Source: Gordoniibacillus kamchatkensis | GTDB taxonomy: Bacteria; Bacillota; Bacilli; Paenibacillales; NBRC-103111 | DNA: 64,000 bases | Reading direction: 5' to 3' | Assembly (NCBI RefSeq): GCF_000829455.1 | Contig: NZ_JXAK01000040.1 | Span: 1 to 64,000, forward strand | The notes under the pieces: model-generated | Seen by the model: only the letters and a program-made list of their open reading frames with translations | Database searches by the model: none | Told to the model about the DNA's origin: nothing | Translations under genes and position numbers: made by a program | In this document: positions 1 through 9,032 of the stretch, piece after piece | How positions within the stretch are numbered: the first letter of the stretch is position 1 | Layout of the letters: each line of letters opens with the position of its first letter

Positions 1-555
1 TCTCTCGGTTATCTTTCGCCCGATCGATTCGAGGCTCTTTACTACAAAGGCATTAGCTAAATTCCCTTAATGAGTGTCCACTTTCTTGACAGAGGTCCAA
101 TAGTTCCGCTATTGCTTGGAAAGAGTGAGGCTGGATAAACCTTAGCGGAACACGGTTCCGTTATTGGCCCGGGACAAAAGAGATTCTCGCCGAAAATGCG
201 CATATAACGTACTGTCGTTCCGCTAATTCCGGGAAATATCCGGGAAATAGACCAATAACGGAACATATTTCCGCTAACCAACCGCAAGGAACTCAGCAAC
301 CCGAGGGTGGAAACGCGCGACGCAAGCCGCTACCTTCTCACCCTTATTTTATGCGCCTTTGCAAGCCCCCTCCTTGCGCGATATCCTCTCTCGCCTCCGT
401 AGAAATGACTTGGCGCAAATTCCCGTTCCGTCAGCCGAAACCATGACCAGTGCATCACCGGCCGCTCGGCGGGCCGGTTTTTCTCTCCGCCGGAGATTTT
501 TGCTACAATAGGAGCGTTGATACGGCTACGCAGCATAAACGGGAGCGAAAACGAC
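1..555. other. Left-edge non-coding stretch with a dispersed repeat
   Basis: I see no supportable gene before the flavoprotein start at 556. The stretch holds the repeat at 142-277, whose reverse complement matches 22007-22142. The open frame that can be read through the repeat on the minus strand is explained by the repeat and has no convincing RBS. The last ~60 bases should carry the promoter of the flavoprotein gene, but I cannot place clear -35 and -10 boxes. Confidence 0.5.
142..277 (-). repeat. Dispersed repeat copy A (inverted relative to copy B)
   Basis: Read on the minus strand this begins TTAGCGGAAAT, continues with TTCCGTTATTGG, a CCCGGATATTTCC block and AGTACGTTAT, and ends with GGGCCAATAACGGAAC and the mirrored end motif. 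The same blocks occur in the same order and at nearly the same spacing at 22007-22142 on the plus strand. The termini are short inverted repeats built on AGCGGAA and TTCCGTT or TTCCGCT. Similarity fades into both flanks, where further AGCGGAAC words occur. It looks like a small non-autonomous or extragenic repeat family. Confidence 0.7.
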
Positions 556-1845
556 ATGAACCAATACGACGTCATCGTCATCGGCGGAGGCCCGTCCGGG
601 CTGATGGCATGCATTGCGGCCAGCGCCGGGGGAGCGAAGGTGCTGCTCGCGGACAAGGGCGACAAGCTCGGGCGCAAGCTGGGCATCTCCGGCGGCGGGC
701 GCTGCAACGTGACGAACAATAAAGAGCCGCAGGAGCTCATCAAGCATATTCCCGGCAACGGCCGGTTTCTGCACAGCGCTTTGGCGGCGTTTGGCCCGCG
801 CGATATTATCGACTTTTTCGGCGGGCTCGGCATCGCCTTCAAGGAAGAGGACCGCGGACGCATGTTTCCGTTGAGCGACAAGGCGAAGACGGTCGTGGAC
901 GCGCTTGTCGCGCAGGTGCGCCGGCAAGGCGTCGATATTCGCACGGACTGCCCGGTACGCGAATTGCTGCTCGGCGACGGCCGCGTCCATGGCATCCGGC
1001 TGCGCAGCGGCGAAGAGGTGCGTTCGCGCTGCGTCGTTGTGGCGACGGGCGGCAAATCGGTGCCGCACACCGGATCGACCGGCGACGGCTACGCTTGGGC
1101 CAAAGCGGCCGGACATACGATCACCGAACTGTATCCGACCGAGGTGCCGATCACGTCGCGCGATGCGTTCATTTTGGACAAAGAGCTGCAAGGCTTGTCG
1201 CTGCGGGGGATCGAGCTGACCGTCTGTAACGACAAAGGCAAGCCGATCGTCACCCATGAGGGCGATATGATTTTTACTCATTTCGGCATATCCGGCCCTG
1301 CGGCGCTGCGCTGCAGCCAGTTCGTCGTCAAGGAGCTGAAGCGCAGCGGTGCGGATGCCGTGCGGCTCACCATCGATCTGTTCCCGGACCGAAGCGTAGA
1401 CGAGGTGGCCGCCGAATCGCTGCAGCTGGCGGGCCAGGAGCCGAAAAAAGCGCTCAAAAACGTGCTGCGCGGCTACGTGCCGGAGCGGCTCATCCCTTTG
1501 CTTCTCAAAAAAGCCGGCCTCGACGAAACCGTGACGTTCGACCACATTCCGAAAGGGCCGTGGCAGGAGCTCGCGCGGCTGCTGAAGGCGTTCCCGCTGC
1601 GAGCGACCGGCACGCTGTCCATCGAGGAAGCGTTCGTTACCGGCGGCGGCGTCAGCCTGAAGGAGATCGACCCGCGCACGATGCAATCGAAGCTGGCCGA
1701 GGGGCTGTTTTTCTGCGGCGAAATTCTCGATGTACACGGCTACACAGGCGGATATAACATTACAGCGGCGTTCTCGACCGGTCACTCGGCCGGCGCGCAT
1801 GCCGCCGAGCTGGCGCTAGGCGCGGGCCGCGAGGCTGTGCAATAA
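556..1845 (+). CDS. HI0933-family flavoprotein (YhiN/YtfP-like NAD(P)/FAD-dependent oxidoreductase)
   Basis: A 429-residue predicted FAD-dependent oxidoreductase of unknown substrate. The dinucleotide-binding motif VIGGGPSGL lies near residues 7-15. The family motif GRKLGISGGGRCNVTN follows near residue 42, and the C-terminal FAD-contact segment GYTGGYN lies close to the end. The length matches the family (about 400-430). I chose ATG 556 because the N-terminus then starts right at the Rossmann beta-strand; an upstream in-frame start at 517 only adds an unconserved leader. GGGAG lies 10 bases upstream. It faces the gene at 1956 and they share the terminator at 1885-1931. The fold is clear and the reaction is unknown. 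Confidence 0.88.
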   Translation: MNQYDVIVIGGGPSGLMACIAASAGGAKVLLADKGDKLGRKLGISGGGRCNVTNNKEPQELIKHIPGNGRFLHSALAAFGPRDIIDFFGGLGIAFKEEDRGRMFPLSDKAKTVVDALVAQVRRQGVDIRTDCPVRELLLGDGRVHGIRLRSGEEVRSRCVVVATGGKSVPHTGSTGDGYAWAKAAGHTITELYPTEVPITSRDAFILDKELQGLSLRGIELTVCNDKGKPIVTHEGDMIFTHFGISGPAALRCSQFVVKELKRSGADAVRLTIDLFPDRSVDEVAAESLQLAGQEPKKALKNVLRGYVPERLIPLLLKKAGLDETVTFDHIPKGPWQELARLLKAFPLRATGTLSIEEAFVTGGGVSLKEIDPRTMQSKLAEGLFFCGEILDVHGYTGGYNITAAFSTGHSAGAHAAELALGAGREAVQ

Positions 1846-1884
1846 AGCTCCGGCGGCTCCCGAGCCCGAACGATCCATTCGCAC

Positions 1885-1931
1885 AAAAAGCGTTAACCCG
1901 CCGCCTATAGGCAGCGGGTTAAACGCTTTTT
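1885..1931. terminator. Bidirectional intrinsic terminator
   Basis: AAAAAGCGTTAACCCGC pairs with GCGGGTTAAACGCTTTTT around a short loop, with A and T runs on both sides. It lies between the convergent genes ending at 1845 and 1956 and can serve both. Confidence 0.88.
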
Positions 1932-1955
1932 GACTTGCTCTTGTCCCCCATCGCC

Positions 1956-2381
1956 TTACAAATGTACGCCGGGCGAGAAGCCGTCATACGTCTCCTCTGA
2001 CGGGTCGAATTCGTCATAAAGCGGCGCGGCGGGGGCGTCCGGCGAACCGCCGGCTTCGGTTGCGCCAGGTTGCACATAGCTTTCGCTGAAATCTTCGTTA
2101 ACGAAATGCGCCGGAATGCGTATCCCTTCATCGAGATCGTACGCCATCTGGTACAGCCGCTCTTCCGGCATCGCTTCGCTGTGCTCGGTCAGGCGGCCGC
2201 CGTACGCTTGGGCAATCTCGAGCGCCGACGTCACGTCCTGCCCGTCGACATGAACGTGCAGCATCGTCTTGCCCGTTCCGTCGACGAAACCGGACTTGTA
2301 GCCGAGCTCTTGCAGCGTATCCATCGCCAGGAAGGCGGATCGTTCTTGCTCGAATTCGAAAAAAATCGGTTGGTCGCTCAT
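1956..2381 (-). CDS. Small acidic protein of unknown function
   Basis: A 141-residue soluble acidic protein that I do not recognise. The N-terminal ~70 residues look folded (FFEFEQERSAF, VHVDGQDVTSALEIAQAYGG), and the C-terminal third is rich in Asp, Glu, Ala and Pro and probably flexible. There is no signal peptide or membrane segment. The start at 2381 is supported by AAAGGA upstream; extending further upstream gives a low-complexity tail antisense to the neighbouring permease. It is the last gene of a minus-strand cluster, 70 bases below the EcsB-like permease, so co-transcription is plausible. Confidence 0.7.
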   Translation of the reverse strand: MSDQPIFFEFEQERSAFLAMDTLQELGYKSGFVDGTGKTMLHVHVDGQDVTSALEIAQAYGGRLTEHSEAMPEERLYQMAYDLDEGIRIPAHFVNEDFSESYVQPGATEAGGSPDAPAAPLYDEFDPSEETYDGFSPGVHL

Positions 2382-2451
2382 GGCTGGCCGGTATCCTTTC
2401 TTCTGCGTATGTCGCTCGGATTCGAGCTTAGGATACGCAGCATTCGCCGCT

Positions 2452-3693
2452 TCAATACCAAATTGTGGCCACCGCCGCGATGAAGTAGGCGATAGCGAAG
2501 CCGGCGGCGGCAAACACGGCCGCTCCGATCCAGCCGCCGACGGCATAGCCGAACGCCGCGCTGACGACGAGAAAGCCGGGCAGCATGAGCAGGTGCGTAC
2601 ATTTGCGCAGCGCACCGATGCGGGTCCGGTCGCGCCAAGGCAGCAGCGCCAGGAACGGCGCCGCAGCGACCTCCTTGCAATATGCTTTCATCCATAGCGA
2701 GAGCAAAAACGCGCAGCCGAGCCAAATTGCCGTCCGGACCGGCGCAAACGAGACGGCGCACACCGCGATCGCGGCGGCCGACGTGAACATGGCGTAGAGG
2801 CGGAGCATCGTGAAGCTTCGCAGGAACGACTTCAGCAGCACCTCGGACAAGCCGGAGATCGGCGACCGGTAGCGAAACAGCGTCTGCGAGCGGCGGAAGA
2901 CGAGCGGCGTGCGGCGCGACTGCGGGCGAGGGGCCGCAGCAAAGCCGTTCAGCAGCAAGCCGGCAAGCCGCAGCTTTGCCCGCTGCTCCAGCTCGGCTTC
3001 GCGCAGAAACGCGCCCTGCTGCCGCAGACGTGCGCGAGCGAACAGCAGCCACGCGCCTGCCAGCGCGACCAGCGCTGCGGGATAGCCGGTGGCAGGCGCA
3101 TAGACGGCGAGCAGCGTAGCGGCGATGGTTGCGAGCGCCGAAGCCAAAGCGAGCCCCGCTTGCGCAAGCCATAGGCGCCAGCCGGCCGCTAAGCGCAGCT
3201 GAAGCAAGTAGCGGGCCAGCCCGGCGACGAGCCAAAGCGCCCAACCGGCGCCGACGAGGCGCAGCTGCAGCCCGGCGGAAACGGGCATCGCCCGCAGCAG
3301 CGGGAGAAGGAGCCCGGCAAGCCCCGCCGCCGCGAGCGTCTGCAGCGCAGCCGAATAGAGCAGGCCGAGCGCCAGCATGCGCCGCGTCCAGCGCCGGTTG
3401 GCGCGAACGAACAGCTGATCCGGCTCGAGCACGAAGAAGCGGTACCCGCTGCCTCGCAGCGACAATAAAAAGAACAAGCCGCTCAGCGCTGCCGCAGGCA
3501 CGAGCGCGAACGAGGCGGGCGGATGACGCCACCAGGCTATATATTGAATGGAGGCGTATACGAGCGCCGGGATCACGATATAAAGAGCAACTGTCCAGTC
3601 CACAGCCGCCCGGACGATCCCAGCTTGAAAGCGGGCGTTCGCCCCCGCGCGGTGCAGCCACAGCTTGGCCGGAGTTGTAACGGGTATCGCCAT
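2452..3693 (-). CDS. ecsB: EcsB-like ABC transporter permease
   Basis: A 413-residue integral membrane protein with two blocks of hydrophobic segments around a charged cytoplasmic linker. It fits the EcsB permease family in length, in the FVLEPDQLF segment of the first third, and in lying 16 bases after an EcsA-like ATPase. In Bacillus, EcsAB affects secretion and intramembrane proteolysis; the substrate here is unknown. I chose ATG 3693 because GGGAG lies at a good distance, whereas an earlier in-frame ATG overlaps the ATPase end and lacks its own RBS. The coding sequence is very GC- and Ala/Leu-rich. Confidence 0.75.
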   Translation of the reverse strand: MAIPVTTPAKLWLHRAGANARFQAGIVRAAVDWTVALYIVIPALVYASIQYIAWWRHPPASFALVPAAALSGLFFLLSLRGSGYRFFVLEPDQLFVRANRRWTRRMLALGLLYSAALQTLAAAGLAGLLLPLLRAMPVSAGLQLRLVGAGWALWLVAGLARYLLQLRLAAGWRLWLAQAGLALASALATIAATLLAVYAPATGYPAALVALAGAWLLFARARLRQQGAFLREAELEQRAKLRLAGLLLNGFAAAPRPQSRRTPLVFRRSQTLFRYRSPISGLSEVLLKSFLRSFTMLRLYAMFTSAAAIAVCAVSFAPVRTAIWLGCAFLLSLWMKAYCKEVAAAPFLALLPWRDRTRIGALRKCTHLLMLPGFLVVSAAFGYAVGGWIGAAVFAAAGFAIAYFIAAVATIWY

Positions 3694-3709
3694 TTCCTTG
3701 CAGCTCCCT

Positions 3710-4408
3710 TCATGCAAGCTCATGAAAGCAGTCGAACAAGGTGCCGTCCGGCAAACCGCTGGCGGCGCGCAAGTCGTCCAGCGTCCCTTGTGCGGCCAAT
3801 GTGCCGTCCGCAATCAATACGAAACGGTCGCACATCCGCTCGGCGGCATCGAGCACGTGCGTACTCATCAGCACCCCCGCCCCTCTCTCCCGCTCCGCCC
3901 GGAGCAGCTCGAGAAACTGCTTCGTTCCGCGCGGATCGAGGCCGACGAACGGCTCGTCCACAATATAAACGTCCGGCTGGTGCAGGAAAGCGAGAATAAG
4001 CATCAGCTTTTGCCGCATTCCTTTGGAAAAGCTGCCCGGCAAATGATGGCGCACGTCCTCCATCCGGAACTGCCGCAGCAGCTCTTCCGCCCGCCGGATA
4101 AACATGGGCCGCTCCAGTTCGTACACGGCTGCCGCCGTCTCCAAATGCTCCCAAAGCGTCAAATCGTCATACACGACGGGATGTTCAGGAACGTATGCGT
4201 AGCTTGGGCGTTCCCCGGCCCATTGCATGCTGCCGCGCATGTGCCTGATCATGCCGAGCATAGCTTTGATCGTCGTGCTTTTCCCGGCCCCGTTATGACC
4301 GATGAGGCCGACGAGCTCGCCCTGCCGAAGGCCGAATTCGATATCGCGGATCGCAGGCGAATGCGCCTCATATCCGGCTTCTTCAATGCGTACGTGAAGC
4401 AAATTCAT
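3710..4408 (-). CDS. ecsA: EcsA-like ABC transporter ATPase
   Basis: A 232-residue ATP-binding subunit. Walker A GHNGAGKST lies at residues 37-45, the signature is SFSKGMRQ, and Walker B VDEPFVGLD is followed by the switch region STHVLDAAE. Length and position directly before an EcsB-like permease match the EcsAB exporter. The start at 4408 has GGAG twelve bases upstream, and the domain begins within ten residues. The 148-base gap to the divergent aldolase gene should hold both promoters. Confidence 0.82.
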   Translation of the reverse strand: MNLLHVRIEEAGYEAHSPAIRDIEFGLRQGELVGLIGHNGAGKSTTIKAMLGMIRHMRGSMQWAGERPSYAYVPEHPVVYDDLTLWEHLETAAAVYELERPMFIRRAEELLRQFRMEDVRHHLPGSFSKGMRQKLMLILAFLHQPDVYIVDEPFVGLDPRGTKQFLELLRAERERGAGVLMSTHVLDAAERMCDRFVLIADGTLAAQGTLDDLRAASGLPDGTLFDCFHELA

Positions 4409-4556
4409 GAACAGGTCTCCGATCGTTCTGATTCCGCATGCGACATTCGCCTTTTTACGATACACAATAGAGGAAGCGATTGACAAGGTCCGGCCGATTT
4501 TGCCATAATGGTTCCCAAGCAGATCCGCGCCTGAGGCGGGAAAAGGAGAGCAAGCC

Positions 4557-5516
4557 ATGAAACATCACCCTCACAAAATACTCGACTGCACAGTACGCGA
4601 CGGCGGGCTCGTCAACAACTGGGATTTCAGCGTCCAGTTCGTCAAAGATATGTATTACGGACTTAGCGATGCCGGCGTGGAATACATGGAAGTCGGCTAC
4701 AAAAACTCCGCCAAGCTGCTCAAGGGAGCAGACTCCGGACCTTGGCGGTTCCTGAACGAATCGTTCCTGAAGGAAGTCATTACGAATAAGACCGGGACGA
4801 AGCTGTCCGCGCTCGTGGATATCGGCCGCGTCGACGAGAACGATATTTTGCCGCGCGAGCAGAGCCTGCTCGATCTGATTCGCGTCGCCTGCTACATCAA
4901 AGATGTCGACAAAGGACTGGAGCTCGTCCAAAAGTTCAACAGCATGGGCTACGAAACGACGCTGAATATTATGGCGCTGTCGCACGTTATGGACAACGAG
5001 CTGACGGAAGCGTTCGAGGAGATTCGGCAAAGTCCTGTCGACGTCGTCTATATCGTCGATTCGTACGGCAGCATGGATTTCAAGGACATCGACTATCTCG
5101 TCGCCAAATTCCAGCGCCTTTTGCCGGAAAAAGAGCTCGGCCTGCATATGCACAACAATATGCAGCTGGCTTTCGCCAATACGATCGCCGGCGCAGCCAA
5201 AGGCGTCACGTTCCTCGATTCCTCCGTGTACGGCATGGGCCGCGCTGCCGGCAACTGCCCGACGGAGCTGCTTGTCAGCTACCTGAAAAATCCGCGTTAC
5301 GACGTGCGCCCGGTACTGGACATTATCGAGCGGCACATGATCGCGATGCGGGAGAAGTGGGAATGGGGCTACATCATTCCGTACATGATCGCGGGCGTGC
5401 TGGATGAGCATCCGCGCGTCGCCATGGCGCTCCGCGCCTCCGCGGACAAGGACAAGTACGTCGATTTCTACGACCGCCTTACCTCGGTGGAGACTGCCCC
5501 GACTTCAAAAGACTAA
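4557..5516 (+). CDS. Aldolase catalytic domain protein (HMGL-like, DRE-TIM metallolyase)
   Basis: A 319-residue TIM-barrel protein. LDCTVRDGG near residues 9-17 is the metal-binding DxxRDG motif of the HMG-CoA lyase, 4-hydroxy-2-oxovalerate aldolase and isopropylmalate synthase superfamily. HMHNN in the second half supplies the metal-binding histidines (HxH). It lacks the long C-terminal communication domain of classical 4-hydroxy-2-oxovalerate aldolases, and no acetaldehyde dehydrogenase lies nearby, so the substrate is open. The RBS AAAGGAGAG sits 7 bases before ATG 4557. It is monocistronic. Confidence 0.82.
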   Translation: MKHHPHKILDCTVRDGGLVNNWDFSVQFVKDMYYGLSDAGVEYMEVGYKNSAKLLKGADSGPWRFLNESFLKEVITNKTGTKLSALVDIGRVDENDILPREQSLLDLIRVACYIKDVDKGLELVQKFNSMGYETTLNIMALSHVMDNELTEAFEEIRQSPVDVVYIVDSYGSMDFKDIDYLVAKFQRLLPEKELGLHMHNNMQLAFANTIAGAAKGVTFLDSSVYGMGRAAGNCPTELLVSYLKNPRYDVRPVLDIIERHMIAMREKWEWGYIIPYMIAGVLDEHPRVAMALRASADKDKYVDFYDRLTSVETAPTSKD

Positions 5517-5532
5517 CCAATGTGCTTACCCC

Positions 5533-5567
5533 CCGGCCTGCTCCGTGCGAGCTCGCCGGTTTTTTTT
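5533..5567 (+). terminator. Possible intrinsic terminator after the aldolase gene
   Basis: A short CCGGC and GCCGG stem with an imperfect interior is followed by a run of eight T. The stem is weak, but the T-run and the position 17 bases after a stop codon fit a terminator. Confidence 0.45.
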
Positions 5568-5679
5568 CGTTCAACGCCTGCTCCCTTGCATGAACAAGCC
5601 ATAATGCCTTGTCAATTGGCCGTCACATACATTTCCGCCCCGGCGCGAATACTAGAGCCAAATTGCGGGGGGTGGCGTC

Positions 5680-6381
5680 TTGACTCGCATCTTGCTGATC
5701 GAAGATGACGATCTCATTGCAAGGGCTCTCGAGCTTGAGCTCGGCCATGAGGGCTACGAGACGACCCGGGCGAAGGACGGACGGGAAGGGCTGCAGCTGG
5801 CCCTGAACGAAAGCTGGGACTTGCTTCTGCTTGACATTTTGCTGCCGGAGCTTAGCGGTCTTGAAGTGCTGCGGCGGCTGCGGCAAGCCGGGCAAACGAT
5901 GCCCGTCATCATGGTGACCGGCCGGGACGAAGTGCCGGATCGCGTATCCGGGTTCAACCATGGAGCCAACGATTACGTAACGAAGCCGTTCGCGATTGAG
6001 GAGCTGCTCGCGCGCATCCGCAATTTGCTGCAGCTTACCGGCAAGGACGAAGACAGCGGCGGGCCGTCGGTGCTGCAATCGGACAGCCTCGAGCTGCAGA
6101 TGAAGAGCAGGTCCGTGACGAGAGACGGGAAGCCGATCGAACTGACGCCGAAGGAGTTCGATTTGCTTGCCTATCTGCTGAAGCACAAAGGCGAAGTATG
6201 TACGCGCGAACAAATTATGGAGGACGTCTGGGGGTACGATTTTGTCGGGGAGACGAATGTCGTGGACGTCTACATCCGGTACTTGCGGCAGAAGATCGAC
6301 AAAGGGTATCCGCTGAAACTGCTGCAAACGGTGCGCGGCGCCGGGTACATGCTGCGCGAGGAAGCGCCCGGCGATGGCTAG
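5680..6381 (+). CDS. OmpR/PhoB-family response regulator
   Basis: A 233-residue two-domain regulator. The receiver domain (about 1-115) has the acidic triad EDD at 8-10, the phospho-acceptor D52 in LLLLDILLPE, and the conserved Lys in TKPF. The winged-helix DNA-binding domain (about 135-230) carries LTPKEFDLLAYL and the C-terminal hairpin TVRGAGYML. Translation starts at TTG 5680 after GGGGGGTGG. The gene overlaps the downstream kinase by 8 bases, so the pair is translationally coupled. The stimulus and target genes are unknown. Confidence 0.92.
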   Translation: MTRILLIEDDDLIARALELELGHEGYETTRAKDGREGLQLALNESWDLLLLDILLPELSGLEVLRRLRQAGQTMPVIMVTGRDEVPDRVSGFNHGANDYVTKPFAIEELLARIRNLLQLTGKDEDSGGPSVLQSDSLELQMKSRSVTRDGKPIELTPKEFDLLAYLLKHKGEVCTREQIMEDVWGYDFVGETNVVDVYIRYLRQKIDKGYPLKLLQTVRGAGYMLREEAPGDG

Positions 6382-7636
6382 AAGCTTTCTCATATCCGCC
6401 CTGCTGTGGCTCGGCATCGTCCTGGCTGGCGTCAGCGCCTATGCCTATTTCAGCTTTCATCAAGTTACTTTGTCAAACGAGACGGACAGCCTGCTCCAGC
6501 TTGCAGCCCAAACCGCCCAGCTCCTTAACGACGATCCAAAAGGGGGTCAAGGCTCATCCTTCTGGGGCACCTTGGTCGCTCCGGGAACGCTCGTGCGCTG
6601 GGTAGACGCTCAAGGTCAAGTCAATGTGGAGCTTACCTCGGATCCCGACTTGACGTCCCGCCCCGCTTCGTTCCGCAATTTGTCGCGTCCGGCAGTCATC
6701 GAGCGCAGCAGCGACCGGGCTTATGTCATGGCCCCCGTCTTCCGGGGGAACAGCCAGACCGGCGTCGTCGAGTTCGGACGACGCTGGACGAAGCTGGCGA
6801 GTCAATGGAAACAGTTCGGTTACGGGCTCGCCGGAATGGCGGCAGCGGCGCTGGCGTTAACCGCAAGCGGCTTGGCCGCAGCTGCCCGCCTGAACCGGGA
6901 AACGTCGCTGGAGAAGCAAAGACGGTTTCTGGCCGATTTGTTCCATGAGCTGAGAACGCCGCTTACAGTCATCGAAAGCTACGCCGGCATGATGAAGCGG
7001 TGGGCCGGCAGCGACGTCAAGCTGCGCGAGGAAGCGACGGAGGTCATCGTCTCCGAAGCCGCCCGCCTGCGGCGCCTTGCCACGCGCCTGCTTTCGCGGG
7101 AAGGATGGAGCGGCGTAGACGATCTCCCTCTGCACGCCGTCACGTACGATCTCGCCGGCCAGCTGCGCGGTGTGGCGGAACGAATGTCCGAAGCGTTCGG
7201 CAGACCGATTCGCGTCCAAACCGGCGTTTCGGACAACAGACCGCCCGATGTAGACGGAGGCGCAGCGCCGCGGCAAATGGCGCCGCCCCCATCCTTGCGC
7301 ATTACGGGCGACCGCGAACAGCTCGAGCAAGTGTGGATCATTTTGCTCGACAATGCCATCAAGTACAGCGACGACGTGATCGAGATCGAGCTTTCGGAGC
7401 AAGCCGAAGACGCGGAGGTCGTCATCAGGGACTACGGCATCGGCATTCCGCGCCGCGAGCTGCCGTATTTGTTCGACCGCCATTACCGCGGCAGGAGTGC
7501 CCGTCTATGGCGGGGCGGGTCCGGACTCGGCCTGTCCATTGCGCACGGCATCGTTCACCGCCACGGCGGCACGATCCGGATCGACAGCATACAGGGCAAA
7601 GGAACGTCTGTCACCGTTACGCTGCCGAAGCGGTAG
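6374..7636 (+). CDS. Membrane sensor histidine kinase
   Basis: A 420-residue partner of the preceding regulator. A first membrane helix spans about residues 5-26, an extracytoplasmic sensor about 27-145, and a second helix about 148-171. The HisKA domain follows with phospho-acceptor H191 in FHELRTPL. The HATPase domain has the N box DNAIKYS, G1 DYGIGIP and G2 GGSGLGLSIAHG. There is no clear HAMP domain between the second helix and the dimerisation helix. No known ligand-binding fold is obvious in the sensor region. Confidence 0.92.
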   Translation: MARSFLISALLWLGIVLAGVSAYAYFSFHQVTLSNETDSLLQLAAQTAQLLNDDPKGGQGSSFWGTLVAPGTLVRWVDAQGQVNVELTSDPDLTSRPASFRNLSRPAVIERSSDRAYVMAPVFRGNSQTGVVEFGRRWTKLASQWKQFGYGLAGMAAAALALTASGLAAAARLNRETSLEKQRRFLADLFHELRTPLTVIESYAGMMKRWAGSDVKLREEATEVIVSEAARLRRLATRLLSREGWSGVDDLPLHAVTYDLAGQLRGVAERMSEAFGRPIRVQTGVSDNRPPDVDGGAAPRQMAPPPSLRITGDREQLEQVWIILLDNAIKYSDDVIEIELSEQAEDAEVVIRDYGIGIPRRELPYLFDRHYRGRSARLWRGGSGLGLSIAHGIVHRHGGTIRIDSIQGKGTSVTVTLPKR

Positions 7637-7643
7637 CGGGCTC

Positions 7644-7688
7644 AAAAGAGATCGGCCCCGATGCGCGATGCGGGCTGATCTCTTTTTT
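7644..7688. terminator. Bidirectional terminator
   Basis: AAAAGAGATC..GGCCC pairs with GGGCTGATCTCTTTTTT. It lies between the convergent histidine-kinase and GerT-like genes. Confidence 0.85.
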
Positions 7689-7702
7689 GCTGTCCGAAAA
7701 GC

Positions 7703-8215
7703 CTAATATTCAACGTAGGTGTCAAAGTAGTTGCCCTTTTTCCGCTTCCGCGCATACACTTCGAGCGTCCCTTCGCGGTAGCGTGCCCGCGCCGAGTTGG
7801 CGACGACCGGGGCCGGGAGCGAAATGAAGGTCGGCTCGCCGCCGGGAAGGCCAAGCAGCTTGATCCGGTCCGACCGGACCAACACTTGCAGCGCTCGCGG
7901 GTTCTCCTTGGGCGGGAGCTTGATTTTGGCGATGATGTCCCGGTGCGTCTCGAACACCTCCGTCGAGATGCGCGGCTTCTCGCTGGTAACCGCCTTGCGC
8001 CCGCCGTCCTTACGCGCGAGCCCTCCCATCGCGAGTCCCCCCGGGAGCGCTTTGGACAGGGCGTCGCGGACTATATTTTGCACCCAATCCGGCTGATTCA
8101 GGAACTGACCCGCAATGTTTCCGGACGGGTTCATAAAAGACAGCTTGTCGCTGATGAACTTCTCGATCTCGCTCCACATGCCGCCGCCTCCGCGGCTGTT
8201 GTTCGCAGCGCTCAT
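7703..8215 (-). CDS. Hsp20/alpha-crystallin-like spore protein (GerT-like)
   Basis: A 170-residue protein. The N-terminal half is an unconserved helical region. The C-terminal ~90 residues follow the small heat-shock pattern: VFETHRDIIAKIKLP, then VLVRSDRIKLLG, then ISLPAPV and ARYREGTLEVYARK. The divergent neighbour is the gerP spore operon, and spore proteins of this fold (GerT, CotM) occur in Bacillus, so a coat or germination role is an inference from context. GGAGGG lies 7 bases before ATG 8215. Confidence 0.68.
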   Translation of the reverse strand: MSAANNSRGGGGMWSEIEKFISDKLSFMNPSGNIAGQFLNQPDWVQNIVRDALSKALPGGLAMGGLARKDGGRKAVTSEKPRISTEVFETHRDIIAKIKLPPKENPRALQVLVRSDRIKLLGLPGGEPTFISLPAPVVANSARARYREGTLEVYARKRKKGNYFDTYVEY

Positions 8216-8415
8216 GCCGGATTCCCTCCACTTCTTCTCCCAATATATGCGCGTCTGCACGGCGGTGTCACTAAGAAGAACGGCCAAGGCCATGCGTTTC
8301 GGTCGCCCCCCCTTTTTCGCCCGGAAACCGACGGAGCAGGCGGAAACGGCTCGGTCCGCTGTTTGGAGACGTGTGCTTTTACCGTAGCGAAAAAAAGCAA
8401 GCGCCGCCGAGGGCG

Positions 8416-8444
8416 AACGAATGGGCAGAAGCCCGCATATACTG
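8416..8444 (+). promoter_or_regulatory. Candidate sigma-K promoter of the gerP operon
   Basis: AAC at 8416-8418, a 17-base spacer and CATATACTG at 8436-8444 resemble the mother-cell sigma-K pattern (AC, 16-17 bases, CATAnnnTA), with one mismatch in the last element. In Bacillus the gerP operon is sigma-K dependent. The site is about 70 bases before gerPA. Confidence 0.5.
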
Positions 8445-8512
8445 ACAGCAACAACCGCATCTGACGCTTTGGCGCACGATTTCGATCAGATGACGCAAGG
8501 AGAGAGAGCGCG

Positions 8513-8743
8513 ATGCCGGCAATCGTAGGAAATGTGAAAATCATAAGCGTGGGTCCAAGCTCCGTCGTGCATTTCGGCGACTCGATTCTGATCGCTCCGG
8601 TGAGCACGACGAAGACGTACGCCGGCGCAGGCTCTTTCAACACCGGCGATTTCCCGCGCGTATTTAACGGCACCAGCACTACGAACGTCTCCGACCAAGA
8701 CGTCGTAGATTCGTCCCCGGCGAAGGTGGCGACAGTAGCATGA
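8513..8743 (+). CDS. gerPA: Spore germination protein GerPA (GerPA/GerPF family)
   Basis: A 76-residue protein starting MPAIVGNVKI with the family core KTYAGAGSFNTGD and a DQDVVD tail. GerP proteins are made in the mother cell late in sporulation, sit in the inner coat and are needed for germinants to reach their receptors. GerPA and GerPF are paralogous; the first position in the operon argues for GerPA. The RBS AAGGAGAG precedes ATG 8513. The stop overlaps the start of gerPB by 4 bases. Confidence 0.88.
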   Translation: MPAIVGNVKIISVGPSSVVHFGDSILIAPVSTTKTYAGAGSFNTGDFPRVFNGTSTTNVSDQDVVDSSPAKVATVA

Positions 8744-8946
8744 ATTTGACGGTTCATCAACAAATTATTATCCAAACGCTCAAGGTCGGTTCCGTTTCGA
8801 ATTCGTCCGTGTTGCAGATCGGCGCGGCTGGAGTCATCAAGTCGCTGTCCAATTTGTACAATACCGGCGGCTACACCCGTCCTGCCCCGCCTTTGGCCGG
8901 GCCGAGCGCGGTATCGCTCGTTCCGCTCCCCGCACCGGCAAGGTAA
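8740..8946 (+). CDS. gerPB: Spore germination protein GerPB
   Basis: A 68-residue protein with the GerPB hallmarks TLKVGSVSNSSVLQIGAAG and LYNTGGYT, followed by a Pro/Ala-rich tail. It overlaps gerPA by four bases (ATGA), which implies coupled translation. It is expected in the inner spore coat with the other GerP proteins. Confidence 0.9.
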   Translation: MNLTVHQQIIIQTLKVGSVSNSSVLQIGAAGVIKSLSNLYNTGGYTRPAPPLAGPSAVSLVPLPAPAR

Positions 8947-9032
8947 CCCGGCCTAGCCGAACTAACATGAGGCCGTCCCGCCCTGCATAGGCTAAATGAA
9001 GAGGATGCTGGCGGCGAGGGGGGAGAGTTGCG

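Noticed and set aside
57-299. An 80-codon minus-strand frame at the left edge
   Set aside because: It lies across the dispersed repeat and is better explained by that repeat than by a protein gene.
526-1800. A long minus-strand open frame opposite the flavoprotein gene
   Set aside because: High-GC codon bias in the real gene keeps this frame open; the product has no recognisable fold and no RBS.
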